Source: Frondihabitans sp. Leaf304
GTDB taxonomy: Bacteria > Actinomycetota > Actinomycetes > Actinomycetales > Microbacteriaceae
Length of the DNA stretch: 64,000 bases
NCBI RefSeq assembly: GCF_001423105.1
Contig: NZ_LMNV01000002.1
Span: 336,744-400,743, forward strand
Direction: 5' to 3'
Positions 52,116-63,057 of this stretch are shown here, in pieces. The translations under genes and the position numbers were made by a program. Position 1 is the first letter of the stretch, and every line of letters begins with the position of its first letter. Under the pieces are notes generated by a model. It did not search any database. It was not told the DNA's origin and saw nothing but the letters and a program-made list of their open reading frames with translations.

Positions 52116-53171
52116 CTAGAGAAGCGTGAGCGCGACCAGTCGCGACATGGCGCGGAGGTACTTCTTGCGGTAGCCGCCCGCCAGCATCTCGGCGCCGAAG
52201 ACCTCGTCGAGCGCGAGCCCCGAGGCGACGACGCGCACCTGGGCGTCGTACAACCGGTCGACGAACGCGACGAAGCGGAGCGCCTCCGTCTGATCATGGA
52301 GGGGGCCGACGTCGCGGAGAGCGACCGTGTCAATGCCGTCGATCAGCTTCACGTACTTCGACGGGTGCACTGTCGACAGGTGTTCGACGACGGCCTGGAA
52401 GTCGTCGACCGACACGACGCCCCGAGCGGATGCGATCGCACGGTCGAGCTCCCCCGTCACGATCGCGTGCGCCTCGATCTCGCGGCGTCGATAGTCGGTG
52501 CCGTCGATGCGCAGGGTGCGAAAGCGATCGCTCAGCGCCTGGATCTCGCGCAGGAAGTCGGCTGCGGCGAAGCGGCCCTCCCCCAGCGCGTTCGGCGGAG
52601 TGTTCGACGTCGCGGCGATCCGGGCTCCCTGGTCGGCGAGTTCGCCGAGGAGTCTCGTCATGATCATCGTGTCGCCCGGGTCGTCGAGCTCGAACTCGTC
52701 GATGCAGATGAGAGTCGCGCCTTCGAGTTGCGCTACCGCTCCCCGGTAGCCGACCGCGCCGACGAGGGCCGTGAATTCGATGAAGGTGCCGAAGTACTTC
52801 GTGCCCGAGCCGGCTGCCCCGGGGGTCTGGTGCCAGAGCGCCGCCAGCAGGTGCGTCTTGCCGACGCCGAAACCGCCGTCGAGGTAGAGACCGAGCTTTT
52901 TCGGCACGGTTGCCTTGCGGCGGAAGAAACCGGCCCGCGCGGGCGTGGCCTGGTCGCCGAAGGTGCGGACCGCTTCGACCGCCTCCGCCTGCGACGGGTA
53001 GCCGGGGTCGGGGCGGTAGTTGTCGAGCGAGGCGCCATCGAACTGACGGGGAGGAACGAGGTGGGCGACGATCTCAGCGGCGGTGATGGAGGGAGAGCGG
53101 TCGGTGAGAGAGACGGTGTCTCGGATCCTGGTGTCCGCCTCGCCCGCGGTGGGGCTGCTCTCGTCGGTCAT
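52116..53171 (-). CDS. zapE: ZapE-like (AFG1 family) ATPase
   Basis: Length 351 aa from the ATG at 53171; longer readings enter the divergent sulfurtransferase gene. Walker A GGFGVGKTH and Walker B LICIDEFEL, with LSDRFRTLRIDGTDYRRR. ZapE interacts with the division ring in E. coli; the actinobacterial role is not established. C-terminal arginine-rich stretch. Confidence 0.9.
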   Translation of the reverse strand: MTDESSPTAGEADTRIRDTVSLTDRSPSITAAEIVAHLVPPRQFDGASLDNYRPDPGYPSQAEAVEAVRTFGDQATPARAGFFRRKATVPKKLGLYLDGGFGVGKTHLLAALWHQTPGAAGSGTKYFGTFIEFTALVGAVGYRGAVAQLEGATLICIDEFELDDPGDTMIMTRLLGELADQGARIAATSNTPPNALGEGRFAAADFLREIQALSDRFRTLRIDGTDYRRREIEAHAIVTGELDRAIASARGVVSVDDFQAVVEHLSTVHPSKYVKLIDGIDTVALRDVGPLHDQTEALRFVAFVDRLYDAQVRVVASGLALDEVFGAEMLAGGYRKKYLRAMSRLVALTLL

Positions 53172-53191
53172 CCGGCGGCGCCGTCCTCTCC

Positions 53192-53210
53192 GTGTCAGAT
53201 TTGTGTCAGA
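53192..53210. repeat. Two GTGTCAGA words 11 bp apart in the zapE-sulfurtransferase gap
   Basis: Copies at 53192-53199 and 53203-53210, one helical turn apart, in the 192-nt divergent promoter region. Confidence 0.7.
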
Positions 53211-53363
53211 GTTTTGCGCGGGCTCCGCGCGGCATACATGGCGCCCGTCTAGCGTTGTCGACGGAGACGGCGAAAAAACACTGCCGCCGCAGACGGCGAA
53301 GTGAAACTCTACGCCGCACGCCGTAACCGTACGTGTCGCCTCCGGGCGACGTCTGGAGGAACC

Positions 53364-54283
<920 letters not shown>

Positions 54284-54287
<4 letters not shown>

Positions 54288-54751
54288 GCACGGTTCCGAC
54301 GAGCAACGGCGAAGGATCCAGCCCGGCCCTCCCCGAGGCCCTGGCCGAGATCCAACGTGACTTCCTCGACCTCTCCGTGAAAGACCGCCTGCAGCTCCTC
54401 CTCGAGTTCTCGAACGAGCTGCCGGGGCTACCGGAACGCTATGCGGATCATCCCGATCTGCTCGAGCAGGTCGTGGAGTGCCAGTCGCCGGTGTTCATCT
54501 TCGTCGAGGTGACTGACGGCCTCGTGCACCTGTATGCGACCGCACCGCGCGAGTCGCCGACGACTCGTGGCTTCGCGTCGATCATCGCGCAGGGCCTCGA
54601 GGGTCTGACGGTCGACGAGGCGCTCGGCGTGCCCGATGACTATCCGCAGACCATCGGTCTCGTGGAGGCCGTGAGCCCGTTGCGGATTCGAGGCATGACT
54701 GCGCTGCTCGGGCGGGCCAAGCGGCAGATTCGCGAGAAGACCGCCGCGTGA
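54284..54751 (+). CDS. sufE: SufE-like sulfur acceptor
   Basis: Length 155 aa. The active-site cysteine C66 lies in VVECQSPVF, the family motif. In other bacteria SufE takes sulfur from the desulfurase SufS; here it is coupled by overlap to a sulfurtransferase instead, an arrangement common in Micrococcales. GTGA overlap with the next gene. Confidence 0.92.
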
Positions 54752-55494
54752 TCCTGCGCCTTCTGCACCGGTCGAGAGAAGCCGGCCCCGATGTCGCCAC
54801 GCGTCTCGAGGTCGGCGCCGACGACACGCACGAGGTGCTGAAGGGCTGGTACGCGCCGCCGACGACGCCGTGGCTCCGGCTCAACCTGATCGCCGCCGTG
54901 TCGGGTGACGCGGCGGGCACCGACGGAACCTCCGACACTCTCAGCAACCCGGCCGACCGGGCCATCCTGCGGGCCATCCGCGATGTCGCCGACGCCGTCA
55001 TCGTCGGGGCGAAGAGTGTTCGCGCTGAGGGGTATCGGGTGCCGTCCACCGCAAAGCTGGTCGTCGTGACGAGCTCGGGCGACCTCAGCGGCCACCGCAT
55101 CGACGCGGAGCGCGCCGATCGGGTCGTCGTCATCTGCCCCTCGTCGGCCGTGGCACGCGTCACCGAGTCGCTTGGCGATTCGCTCTGCGGGCTCGCGACC
55201 ATCCTGGTCGCCCCCGACACCGAGGGTCGTCTGGCCCCGGCCGCGATCGTCGAGCGCCTCCACGCCGAGGGGCTGCGCTCGCTCGTCTGCGAGGGCGGGC
55301 CGTCGCTCGCCGGGCAGTTTTTACACGACCGTCTCGTCGACGAGCTGTGCCTCTCGACCTCGCCGATCGTCATCGGCTCGGGCCTGCCCGTCTTCGGCAC
55401 CGAACGGTTCGATGCGTCGGCTCTTACTCTCGATCAGCTGCTCATCGACGACCAGTCGTCGCTCTACGCTCGCTGGAAGGTGCAAGCCTCCTGA
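54748..55494 (+). CDS. RibD C-terminal / dihydrofolate-reductase-like protein
   Basis: Length 248 aa. The motif CEGGPSLAGQFLHDRLVDELCLSTSP and the earlier ADAVIVGAKSVRAEGY match the RibD reductase domain. The deaminase domain is missing, so it is a stand-alone reductase of unknown substrate. Third gene of the overlapping sulfurtransferase-sufE run. Confidence 0.87.
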   Translation: MILRLLHRSREAGPDVATRLEVGADDTHEVLKGWYAPPTTPWLRLNLIAAVSGDAAGTDGTSDTLSNPADRAILRAIRDVADAVIVGAKSVRAEGYRVPSTAKLVVVTSSGDLSGHRIDAERADRVVVICPSSAVARVTESLGDSLCGLATILVAPDTEGRLAPAAIVERLHAEGLRSLVCEGGPSLAGQFLHDRLVDELCLSTSPIVIGSGLPVFGTERFDASALTLDQLLIDDQSSLYARWKVQAS

Positions 55495-55614
55495 GCTCAG
55501 GCGACTCGACCGACACGGCAGGGGTCGACAAGAATGCCCGGTCGTGCGCCGGCTGGCCCTGAGCGACCGAGGTCACCTACGGCGTGCCTCTGAGCCACGG
55601 TTCTGCCGGGAGCC

Positions 55615-55620
55615 TAATCT
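55615..55620 (+). promoter_or_regulatory. -10 hexamer TAATCT, leaderless promoter of the DUF3000 gene
   Basis: TAATCT followed by seven bases and the GTG at 55628. No ribosome site. Confidence 0.5.
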
Positions 55621-55627
55621 TCATCTC

Positions 55628-56242
55628 GTGTCCGATACTCCCTCACGTCCTCAGGAACCGGCTGTGACCGGCCCCCGGGCCTTCGTCGAGGCCGTGGAGG
55701 CCATTCGCGCCATCGACGCGCGAGACGACCTCGTCGTGACGGAGATCCCTGCCCCGAGTGGGCTGGCCCCGTCGGCCTTCGCCCTCGCCGCCGACGTCGT
55801 CGGCGTCGGCGAGAACGCCGACCCCGAGCTCGGCACCGGACGTTTCATCGTCCTCTACGACCCGGAAGAGCCCGAGCCCTGGGGAGGCCCCTGGCGCATA
55901 GTCAGCTTCGCCCAGGCCCCGCTCGAGACCGAGATCGGCCTGGACCCGTTCATCGCCGACGTCGCCTGGAGCTGGCTGATCGAGTCGCTCGGTGCCAACG
56001 GCGCCGCCTATTCGTCGGCCTCGGGCACGGCGACGAAGATCCTGTCGAGCGGCTACGGCGAGCTCTCGTCTCAGAGCGACGGGGCGCTATTGGAGCTCCG
56101 CGCGTCCTGGTCGCCGAGCGATACCGACCTCGCCCCGCACGTGCGGGCCTGGGCCGAGCTCATCTGCACCCTCGCCGGTCTCCCGCCGACCGCTGAGGGC
56201 GTCACGCTTCTGGCCTCTCGAAGGGTCGGGCGTGACAAGTAG
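55628..56242 (+). CDS. DUF3000 family protein
   Basis: Length 204 aa from a GTG. AFVEAVEAIRAI near the start, DPFIADVAWSWLIESL and the ASGTATKILSSGYGEL segment are the DUF3000 pattern. Cytoplasmic, function unknown, confined largely to Actinobacteria. The stop overlaps the RNase D gene by 11 nt. Confidence 0.92.
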   Translation: MSDTPSRPQEPAVTGPRAFVEAVEAIRAIDARDDLVVTEIPAPSGLAPSAFALAADVVGVGENADPELGTGRFIVLYDPEEPEPWGGPWRIVSFAQAPLETEIGLDPFIADVAWSWLIESLGANGAAYSSASGTATKILSSGYGELSSQSDGALLELRASWSPSDTDLAPHVRAWAELICTLAGLPPTAEGVTLLASRRVGRDK

Positions 56243-57506
56243 GATCGAAGAAGAAACCCCGCCTCAGGAGGCTCCCGTCGACCACGTTCCCGCCGCCGAC
56301 GACGACCACGCGTTCGTCGACGTCATCACGACCCGCGAGGCCTACCTCGACGCCATCGACGCCATCGCGACGGGTCACGGCCCTGTCTCCGTCGATGCCG
56401 AGCGCGCCTCCGGCTACCGCTACTCGCAGCGCGCGTATCTGATCCAGGTCTTCCGCCGCGGCGCCGGGGTGTTCCTCTTCGACCCGCCGGCTCTCGGATC
56501 CTTGCGTGAGCTCAACGACGTCATCAAAGACGAGGAGTGGATCTTCCACGCCGCCTCGCAAGACCTCGCCTGCCTCCGCGAGGTCGACCTCGACCCGGTG
56601 CGGATCTTCGACACCGAGCTGGGTGCCCGCCTGGCAGGCCTTCCCCGAGTCGGGCTCGGCGCCGTCGTCGAAGAGCTCCTCGGCATCCACCTGGCCAAAG
56701 AGCACTCGGCTGCCGACTGGTCGACGAGGCCGCTCCCCCAGAGCTGGCTCGTCTACGCCGCCCTCGACGTCGAGTTGCTCGTCGACCTCCGCGACGCGAT
56801 GTACGACGTGCTCGTCGAGCAGGAGAAGGTCGAGATCGCCGAGGAGGAGTTCCAGGCGACCCTGCGACGCGAGGCCAAACCTCCCCGCCAGGAGCCGTGG
56901 CGTCGCACGACGGGTCTCTCCACCCTGCGTGGGCAGCGTGCTCTCGGCCTCGTTCGCGAGCTGTGGGAGGCGCGAGACGACTACGCCCAAGAAGTCGACA
57001 CCGCTGCTGGTCGTCTCCTTCCCGACTCGTCGATCATCGCGGCCGTTCGCGAGAACCCCGCCACGAAGCGCGATCTCGGCGCTCTGAAGTCGTTCGTCGG
57101 TCGAGCGAGCCGCACCGAGCTGGGCCGCTGGTGGGCCGCTCTCGAACGAGGCCGCGCCTCGACCGATCTTCCCTCGCTCCGCGGGCCGTCGACCGATCAG
57201 CTCCCCCCGCCCCGCTCGTGGGCCGACCGTAATCCCGAGGGTGACGCCCGCTACAAAGCCGCTCGTCCGCGCCTTCAGCACATGTCCGAGGCGATGTCGA
57301 TCCCGGTCGAGAACCTCCTCACTCCCGACCACCTGCGACGAGTCGCGTGGGAGGCGCCCGAGGTTCTCGACCTGGCCCACATCGGCGAAGGTCTGCGCGA
57401 GGCCGGTGCGCGCGAGTGGCAGATCGCGGCCACGGCCCCCGCCATCCTGCAGGCCTTTGTCGAGGCTCACCAATCGTTCGCGCAGGGCTCGGAATCGGCT
57501 TCGTAG
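56232..57506 (+). CDS. rnd: RNase D-like 3'-5' exonuclease with HRDC domain
   Basis: Length 424 aa from the GTG at 56232. DEDD exonuclease domain: VDAERASGYRYSQRAYLIQVF (first Asp and Glu), HAASQDLACLREVDLDP, and YAALDVELLVDLRDAM. An HRDC domain follows (about 215-295). Probably processes stable RNAs. It overlaps DUF3000 in a different frame, so the two are co-transcribed. Confidence 0.93.
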   Translation: MTSRIEEETPPQEAPVDHVPAADDDHAFVDVITTREAYLDAIDAIATGHGPVSVDAERASGYRYSQRAYLIQVFRRGAGVFLFDPPALGSLRELNDVIKDEEWIFHAASQDLACLREVDLDPVRIFDTELGARLAGLPRVGLGAVVEELLGIHLAKEHSAADWSTRPLPQSWLVYAALDVELLVDLRDAMYDVLVEQEKVEIAEEEFQATLRREAKPPRQEPWRRTTGLSTLRGQRALGLVRELWEARDDYAQEVDTAAGRLLPDSSIIAAVRENPATKRDLGALKSFVGRASRTELGRWWAALERGRASTDLPSLRGPSTDQLPPPRSWADRNPEGDARYKAARPRLQHMSEAMSIPVENLLTPDHLRRVAWEAPEVLDLAHIGEGLREAGAREWQIAATAPAILQAFVEAHQSFAQGSESAS

Positions 57507-57545
57507 ATAAGCGCAGTCGATTACTGGCCCACAGGTGCCGCTTCT

Positions 57546-57551
57546 AGGATC
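57546..57551 (+). promoter_or_regulatory. -10 hexamer TAGGAT upstream of the thiolase gene
   Basis: TAGGAT lies 45 nt before the GTG at 57597. The 12-bp word GCGCAGTCGATT occurs on both sides of it (about 57510 and 57573). Confidence 0.4.
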
Positions 57552-57596
57552 GAGCCGTTGGCGTCTGCAACAGGCGCAGTCGATTCAGGAGGCAAT

Positions 57597-58802
57597 GTGG
57601 CCATCAGAACAGAAGTCGTCTTCGTCGACGGGGTTCGCACCCCGTTCGGGCGAGCCGGCGAAAAGGGAATGTACTGGCAGACCCGGGCCGATGATCTCGT
57701 CGTCAAGGCCATGCGGGGGCTGCTCGACCGGAACCCGGGTCTCGACCCGGCCGACATCGACGACGTGGCCATAGCCGCGACGACGCAGACGGGCGATCAG
57801 GGGCTCACTCTCGGCCGCACGACGGCCCTGCTGGCGGGATTGCCCCGATCCGTGCCGGGGTTCGCGATCGACCGCATGTGCGCCGGAGCGATGACGAGCG
57901 TCACCTCCGTCGCGGGTGCCGTCGCCTTCGGCGCCTACGACTTCGCGCTGGCCGGCGGCGTCGAGCACATGGGCCGCCACCCGATGGGATTCGATGCTGA
58001 CCCGAACCCCCGCTTCGTGGCGGAGAAGCTCGTGAGCGGCGAGGCCCTCAACATGGGCAACACCGCCGAGCGCATTCACGATCGGTTCCCGTCGCTGACC
58101 AAGGAGCGCTCCGACCACTTCGCGTACCGGTCTCAGCAGAAGCTCGCTCAGGCCTACAGTGACGGTCACATCCAACCCGACCTCGTTTCGGTCGCCGTCC
58201 GCTCCGCAGCCGGATGGGGGCTCGCCGACCGCGACGAGGCTCCTCGACCCGAGACGACTCTCGAGGGTCTCGCGACGCTCCGCACACCCTTCCGTCCGCA
58301 CGGACGCGTCACTGCCGGCAACTCCTCCGGCCTCAACGACGGCGCCACGGTCTCGCTGATCGCGTCAGAAGACGCAGCCAAGCGTGCCGGTCTGGCGTCC
58401 AAGATGCGGCTCGTGAGTTTCGCCTTTGCCGGAGTCGAACCCGAGATCATGGGAATCGGTCCCGTTCCCTCGACCGAGAAGGCTCTTCGCAAGGCCGGCC
58501 TCACGATCGACGACATCGGCCTTTTCGAACTCAACGAGGCGTTTGCGGTGCAGGTGCTGTCGCTCCTCGATCACTTCGGCATCGACGACGACGATCCGCG
58601 GGTAAACCCGTGGGGCGGCGCCATCGCGGTCGGCCACCCGCTGGCCTCCTCGGGGGTCCGCCTGATGATCCAGCTCGCCCGCCAGTTCGAGCTGCACCCC
58701 GAGGTCCGCTACGGGCTCACGGCCATGTGCGTCGGCCTCGGTCAAGGCGGAAGCGTCATCTGGGAGAACCCGCACTTCGACGGAAAGAAGAAGACCAAGT
58801 GA
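57597..58802 (+). CDS. fadA: Acetyl-CoA acyltransferase (thiolase)
   Basis: Length 401 aa from the GTG at 57597 behind AGGAGG. Nucleophile C95 in DRMCAGAM; the His in AIAVGHPLASSG and the second Cys in TAMCVGLGQGGS complete the site. Last step of beta-oxidation. GTGA overlap with the next gene makes a coupled pair. Confidence 0.95.
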   Translation: MAIRTEVVFVDGVRTPFGRAGEKGMYWQTRADDLVVKAMRGLLDRNPGLDPADIDDVAIAATTQTGDQGLTLGRTTALLAGLPRSVPGFAIDRMCAGAMTSVTSVAGAVAFGAYDFALAGGVEHMGRHPMGFDADPNPRFVAEKLVSGEALNMGNTAERIHDRFPSLTKERSDHFAYRSQQKLAQAYSDGHIQPDLVSVAVRSAAGWGLADRDEAPRPETTLEGLATLRTPFRPHGRVTAGNSSGLNDGATVSLIASEDAAKRAGLASKMRLVSFAFAGVEPEIMGIGPVPSTEKALRKAGLTIDDIGLFELNEAFAVQVLSLLDHFGIDDDDPRVNPWGGAIAVGHPLASSGVRLMIQLARQFELHPEVRYGLTAMCVGLGQGGSVIWENPHFDGKKKTK

Positions 58803-60940
58803 CCGACACCTCGCTCCTTCTCGAACTCTCGCGCGACGAGGTCGTCACGCACTCGTACGTGCGCGATGTGGCTCTGCCCTCTGGCGGCATCCTGGCCTTG
58901 GTCACTCTCGACAACGATCGCGACCACCGGCGCCCGTCGACGCTCGGGCCGGTCACTCTCGTCGAGTTCTCCGAGACGCTCGATGCTCTCCGGGCCCGTG
59001 CGGCTTCCGGAGAGATCCGGGCGATCGCCGTCACCGGCAAGCCCTACTTTCTCGCCGCCGGCGCCGACCTGTCGAAGGTCGGCCAGATCCCCTCGCGCGA
59101 GGCGGGCCGGCAGATGGCCCGGCTCGGCCACGACGCTCTCGGCAAGCTTCACGATGCCGGAGTGCCCACGTTCGTGTTCATCAACGGGCTCGCCCTCGGC
59201 GGTGGTCTCGAGATCGCCCTCAACGCCGACTACCGTTCGGTCGACTCGGCAGCACCGGCCCTCGCATTTCCCGAGGTGTTCCTCGGCATCATCCCGGGCT
59301 GGGGCGGCGCCTGGCTCTTGCCGAACCTGATCGGCATCGAGAACGCCCTCAAGGTGATCGTCGAGAACCCTCTCAAGAACAACCGCACGCTGAAACCCGG
59401 ACAGGCACTCGAACTCGGAATCGCCGACGTGATGTTCGGCTCGGCCGCCTTCCTCGAAGACAGCATCCGCTGGGCAGACGGCGTCATCAGCGGGGCGGTC
59501 AAAGTCGCCAGGCCCCACGTGCCGGGCAAGATCGAGCGTGCCGTCAAATGGGACGCGGCTATAGCGATCGCTCGTAAGACGGTTCAGAAGAGGATCGGCA
59601 CGGTCGCGAAGGCTCCGTACGCCGCTCTCGACCTTCTCGCCGGGGCGAAGAAGGCCACCCGCGACGAGGGGTTCGCCGCCGAAGACGAAGCGCTGGCCGA
59701 TCTCATCTCGGGCGACCAGTTCCGTGCCTCGATCTACGCCTTCGATCTGGTGCAGAAGCGTGCCAAGCACCCGGCCGGCGCGCCCTCCCCCGACCTGGCC
59801 CGGAAGATCACCAAGGTCGGCATCGTCGGCGCCGGGCTCATGGCCTCGCAGTTCGCCCTGCTCTTCGTGCGCAAGCTCAAGGTTCCCGTCGTCATCACCG
59901 ACATCGACGAGGCCCGTGTCTCGCGAGGTGTCGACGGCATCCGATCGTCCATCGACGAACTGCAGGCGAAGGGCCACGTCTCGCCCGACGAGTCGAACCG
60001 CCTCAAGGCCCTGATCTCGGGAACAACCGATATCGCCGACTTCGCCGACTGCGACTGGGTGATTGAGGCGGTCTTCGAAGAGCTGTGTGTCAAGCAGGAC
60101 GTCTTCTCGCGCGTGGAGAAGGTCGTGTCGGAGTCGTGCGTGCTCGCGACCAACACGTCGTCGCTCTCGGTGTCGGCCATCGGATCGGTGCTCACTGAAC
60201 CGGCACGTCTGGTGGGTTTCCACTTCTTCAACCCGGTGGCCGTGATGCCGCTGGTCGAGGTCGTGAACACCCCCTCGACCGACGACGAGACGCTCGCGAC
60301 CGCGATGGCCGTGGCGAAGACGCTGGGCAAGAACGCCGTCATCACGGCCGACGCACCGGGGTTCGTCGTCAACCGCGTGCTCGCAAAGCTGCTCGGCGAG
60401 GCGATGCACGCTGTCGAGACCGGCACACCCTTCGAAGTCGTCGATCGTGCGACGGCCCCGTTCGGACTGCCGATGACGCCGTTCGAGCTCCTCGAACTGG
60501 TCGGGCTGACGGTGGGCGCGCACGTGCTCGACACGCACCACGCCGCTTTCCCCGAGCGCTTCTTCGAGAGCGAGGCCCTGCACCGCCTCGCCGAGTTCGG
60601 TCACATCTTCGAGCGTGACTCGAAGGGCAACCGCAAGGGCTTCGACCCCAAGGCGGTCAAGCTGGTCGGCGGATCCGGGTCGGGCGAGAAGCGCGAAGCG
60701 CTGACCGAAGAGCAGCTCCGCATCCGCATCGAAGACGGCCTGGCCGACGAGATCGGTCGCATGCTCGACGGCGGTGTTGTCGCGGCGCCCGAAGACATCG
60801 ACCTCTGCTTGATCCTCGGCGCTGGCTGGCCGTTCCAGATGGGCGGCGCGACTCCCTACCTTGACCGAGTCGGTGCGTCCGAGCGTGTTCGAGGCCGGGC
60901 GTTCCACGACCCGCTCATCCGCGGGGTCGGTGCGGCCTAG
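58799..60940 (+). CDS. fadB: FadB-type enoyl-CoA hydratase / 3-hydroxyacyl-CoA dehydrogenase
   Basis: Length 713 aa from the GTG at 58799. Hydratase half (about 1-200) with GLALGGGLEIALNADYR and FPEVFLGIIPGWGG, both catalytic glutamates present. The dehydrogenase half begins at about residue 340 with KVGIVGAGLMASQFALLF (NAD site) and has the catalytic His in GFHFFNPVAVMPLVEVV. Performs steps two and three of beta-oxidation, with the thiolase as partner. Confidence 0.96.
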   Translation: MTDTSLLLELSRDEVVTHSYVRDVALPSGGILALVTLDNDRDHRRPSTLGPVTLVEFSETLDALRARAASGEIRAIAVTGKPYFLAAGADLSKVGQIPSREAGRQMARLGHDALGKLHDAGVPTFVFINGLALGGGLEIALNADYRSVDSAAPALAFPEVFLGIIPGWGGAWLLPNLIGIENALKVIVENPLKNNRTLKPGQALELGIADVMFGSAAFLEDSIRWADGVISGAVKVARPHVPGKIERAVKWDAAIAIARKTVQKRIGTVAKAPYAALDLLAGAKKATRDEGFAAEDEALADLISGDQFRASIYAFDLVQKRAKHPAGAPSPDLARKITKVGIVGAGLMASQFALLFVRKLKVPVVITDIDEARVSRGVDGIRSSIDELQAKGHVSPDESNRLKALISGTTDIADFADCDWVIEAVFEELCVKQDVFSRVEKVVSESCVLATNTSSLSVSAIGSVLTEPARLVGFHFFNPVAVMPLVEVVNTPSTDDETLATAMAVAKTLGKNAVITADAPGFVVNRVLAKLLGEAMHAVETGTPFEVVDRATAPFGLPMTPFELLELVGLTVGAHVLDTHHAAFPERFFESEALHRLAEFGHIFERDSKGNRKGFDPKAVKLVGGSGSGEKREALTEEQLRIRIEDGLADEIGRMLDGGVVAAPEDIDLCLILGAGWPFQMGGATPYLDRVGASERVRGRAFHDPLIRGVGAA

Positions 60941-60954
60941 GCACCTGGAGCCTC

Positions 60955-61019
60955 CACACCAAAGTGCCCAAATCGGCGCCGATCATCAGATCGGACGGCG
61001 ATTCGGGCACTTTGGTGTG
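60955..61019. terminator. 65-nt near-perfect inverted repeat between fadB and dxs
   Basis: 21-bp arms (60955-60975 and 60999-61019) with one mismatch, extended inward by further imperfect pairing. The two genes converge here, so it could terminate both. No U-tract. Confidence 0.65.
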
Positions 61020-61023
61020 CGGG

Positions 61024-62994
61024 CTACTCGGCGTCGGCCGAACTGCGCTGGGCCGACGTTATCGAAGCCGACGAGCCAGTCGACGGCGACGACCCCTCGG
61101 GTCGGGCGACAGGCAGCTTCGACCCCAGCACCATGGCCGTCACGTCGCGCGCGACGGCCTGGGCCGTGAGGCCGGCGGCCTCGAAGATCTGGGCGCGCGA
61201 GGCGTGGTCGATGAACTCGTCGGGCAGACCGAGCTCCGTGACCGCGGTGTCGACGTCGGCGGCGCGCAGATCTTGACGCACGCGCGTGCCTATGCCGCCG
61301 ACCCGCACACCGTCTTCGAGGGTGACGACGAGGCGGTGCTGGGCGGCCAGGTCGACGACGCTGCGGGGCACGGGAACCACCCAGCGGGGGTCGACGACCG
61401 TGGCGCCGATGCCCTGCGAGGCGAGTCGAGCTGCCACGTCGAGCCCCAGCCGGGCCATCGGGCCGACAGCCATGATGAGAACGTCGGGTCGGTCGCCGCG
61501 GGCGAGGACGTCGACGCCGTCGTCAAGACGTTCGACGGCGTCGATGTCGTCGCCCGCCTCGCCCTTGGGGAACCGGATCACGGTGGGAGCGTCGGTCACG
61601 GCGACCGCTTCGCGGAGCTCTTCGCGAAGGCGGGTGCCGTCGCGGGGCGCGGCGATGCGGATGCCGGGGACGACCTGCAGGATGGCGAGGTCCCAGATGC
61701 CGTGGTGACTGGGCCCGTCGGGGCCGGTGACCCCTGACCGGTCGAGCACGAACGTGACTCCGGCCTTGTGCAGGCCGACGTCCATGAGCACCTGGTCGAA
61801 GGCCCGGTTGATGAAGGTCGCGTAGAGAGCGACGACCGGGTGCATTCCACCAAATGCCAGCCCCGCGGCCGAGGCGACCGCGTGCTGCTCGGCGATTCCG
61901 ACGTCGAGCACCCGCTTCGGGTACTTCTCCGCGAAGCGATGGAGGCCGACGGGGCGCAGCATCGCCGCGGTGATGCCGACGACGGTGCGATCGCGGTCGG
62001 CGATCGAGACGATTTCGTCGGCGAAGATGCTCGTCCAGCCCGGAGCGCTCGACGTCTCAAGGGCCTCGCCGGTTTCGGGGTCGATGTGGCCGACGGCGTG
62101 GAACTGGTCGGCGACGTCTTTGAGCGCGGGCTCGAACCCCCGGCCCTTCTGCGTGATGGCGTGCACGATGGCCGGAGCACCGTAGTTCTTCGCCTGCTGC
62201 AGGGCCTCCTCCATCGCCTTCTGATCGTGACCGTCGATCGGGCCGATGTACTTGATGTCGAGGTTCGAATAGAGGGCGTCGTTGTTGGTGAAGCGGCTGA
62301 GGAAGCCGTGGAGGCCGCCCCGGACGCCCCGGTAGAACGCGCGCGCCGGGGATCCTAGATGATCGAAAGCCGCTCTCGAGGAGACGTGCATATCGCGGTA
62401 GGCCTGAGCGGTACGCACCGAGTTCAAGAACCTGGCCATGCCACCGATGGTCGGTGCGTACGACCGGCCGTTATCGTTCACGACGATGATCAGGCGGCGC
62501 GTGTTGTCGTCGCTGATGTTGTTGAGGGCCTCCCACGTCATGCCCCCGGTGAGGGCACCGTCGCCAACGACCGCGACCACGTGGCGGTCGCCATGACCGG
62601 TCAGGGTGAACGCGCGCGAGATGCCGTCGGCCCAGGACAGCGACGACGAGGCGTGCGACGATTCGACGATGTCGTGCACCGACTCGCTGCGCTGCGGGTA
62701 GCCGGCCAGGCCGCCCTTGAGGCGTAGGTCGGAGAAGTTTTGACGCCCCGTGACGAGCTTGTGCACGTACGACTGGTGGCCCGTGTCGAAGACGAAGGCG
62801 TCTTTCGGCGAGTCGAAGACCCGGTGCATCGCGAGCGTGAGCTCGACCACGCCGAGGTTCGGGCCGAGGTGGCCTCCGGTCTTCGACACCTCTGTCACCA
62901 GGAACCGGCGGATCTCGGCGGCCAGCACGAGCATCTGCTCATCACTCAGCCCATCGAGGTCGCGGGGCTCGTGGATCGTCTCGAGGAGGCTCAT
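61024..62994 (-). CDS. dxs: 1-deoxy-D-xylulose-5-phosphate synthase
   Basis: First step of the MEP isoprenoid pathway: pyruvate plus glyceraldehyde 3-phosphate, TPP-dependent. Length 656 aa from the ATG at 62994. FDTGHQSYVHKL, the TPP motif GDGALTGGMTWEALNN and DRSGVTGPDGPSHHG are present. The upstream TATACC (63018-63023, minus strand) is a possible -10. Confidence 0.97.
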   Translation of the reverse strand: MSLLETIHEPRDLDGLSDEQMLVLAAEIRRFLVTEVSKTGGHLGPNLGVVELTLAMHRVFDSPKDAFVFDTGHQSYVHKLVTGRQNFSDLRLKGGLAGYPQRSESVHDIVESSHASSSLSWADGISRAFTLTGHGDRHVVAVVGDGALTGGMTWEALNNISDDNTRRLIIVVNDNGRSYAPTIGGMARFLNSVRTAQAYRDMHVSSRAAFDHLGSPARAFYRGVRGGLHGFLSRFTNNDALYSNLDIKYIGPIDGHDQKAMEEALQQAKNYGAPAIVHAITQKGRGFEPALKDVADQFHAVGHIDPETGEALETSSAPGWTSIFADEIVSIADRDRTVVGITAAMLRPVGLHRFAEKYPKRVLDVGIAEQHAVASAAGLAFGGMHPVVALYATFINRAFDQVLMDVGLHKAGVTFVLDRSGVTGPDGPSHHGIWDLAILQVVPGIRIAAPRDGTRLREELREAVAVTDAPTVIRFPKGEAGDDIDAVERLDDGVDVLARGDRPDVLIMAVGPMARLGLDVAARLASQGIGATVVDPRWVVPVPRSVVDLAAQHRLVVTLEDGVRVGGIGTRVRQDLRAADVDTAVTELGLPDEFIDHASRAQIFEAAGLTAQAVARDVTAMVLGSKLPVARPEGSSPSTGSSASITSAQRSSADAE

Positions 62995-63057
62995 GTGTCT
63001 CGCTTTCCGGGGGCACGGGTATAACCCCACCTGAAGTTTAGGCTTCGTCGCCTGGCA

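Noticed and set aside
58742-60907. Open frame (721 codons) antisense to fadB
   Set aside because: Shadow frame; fadB has all catalytic motifs.
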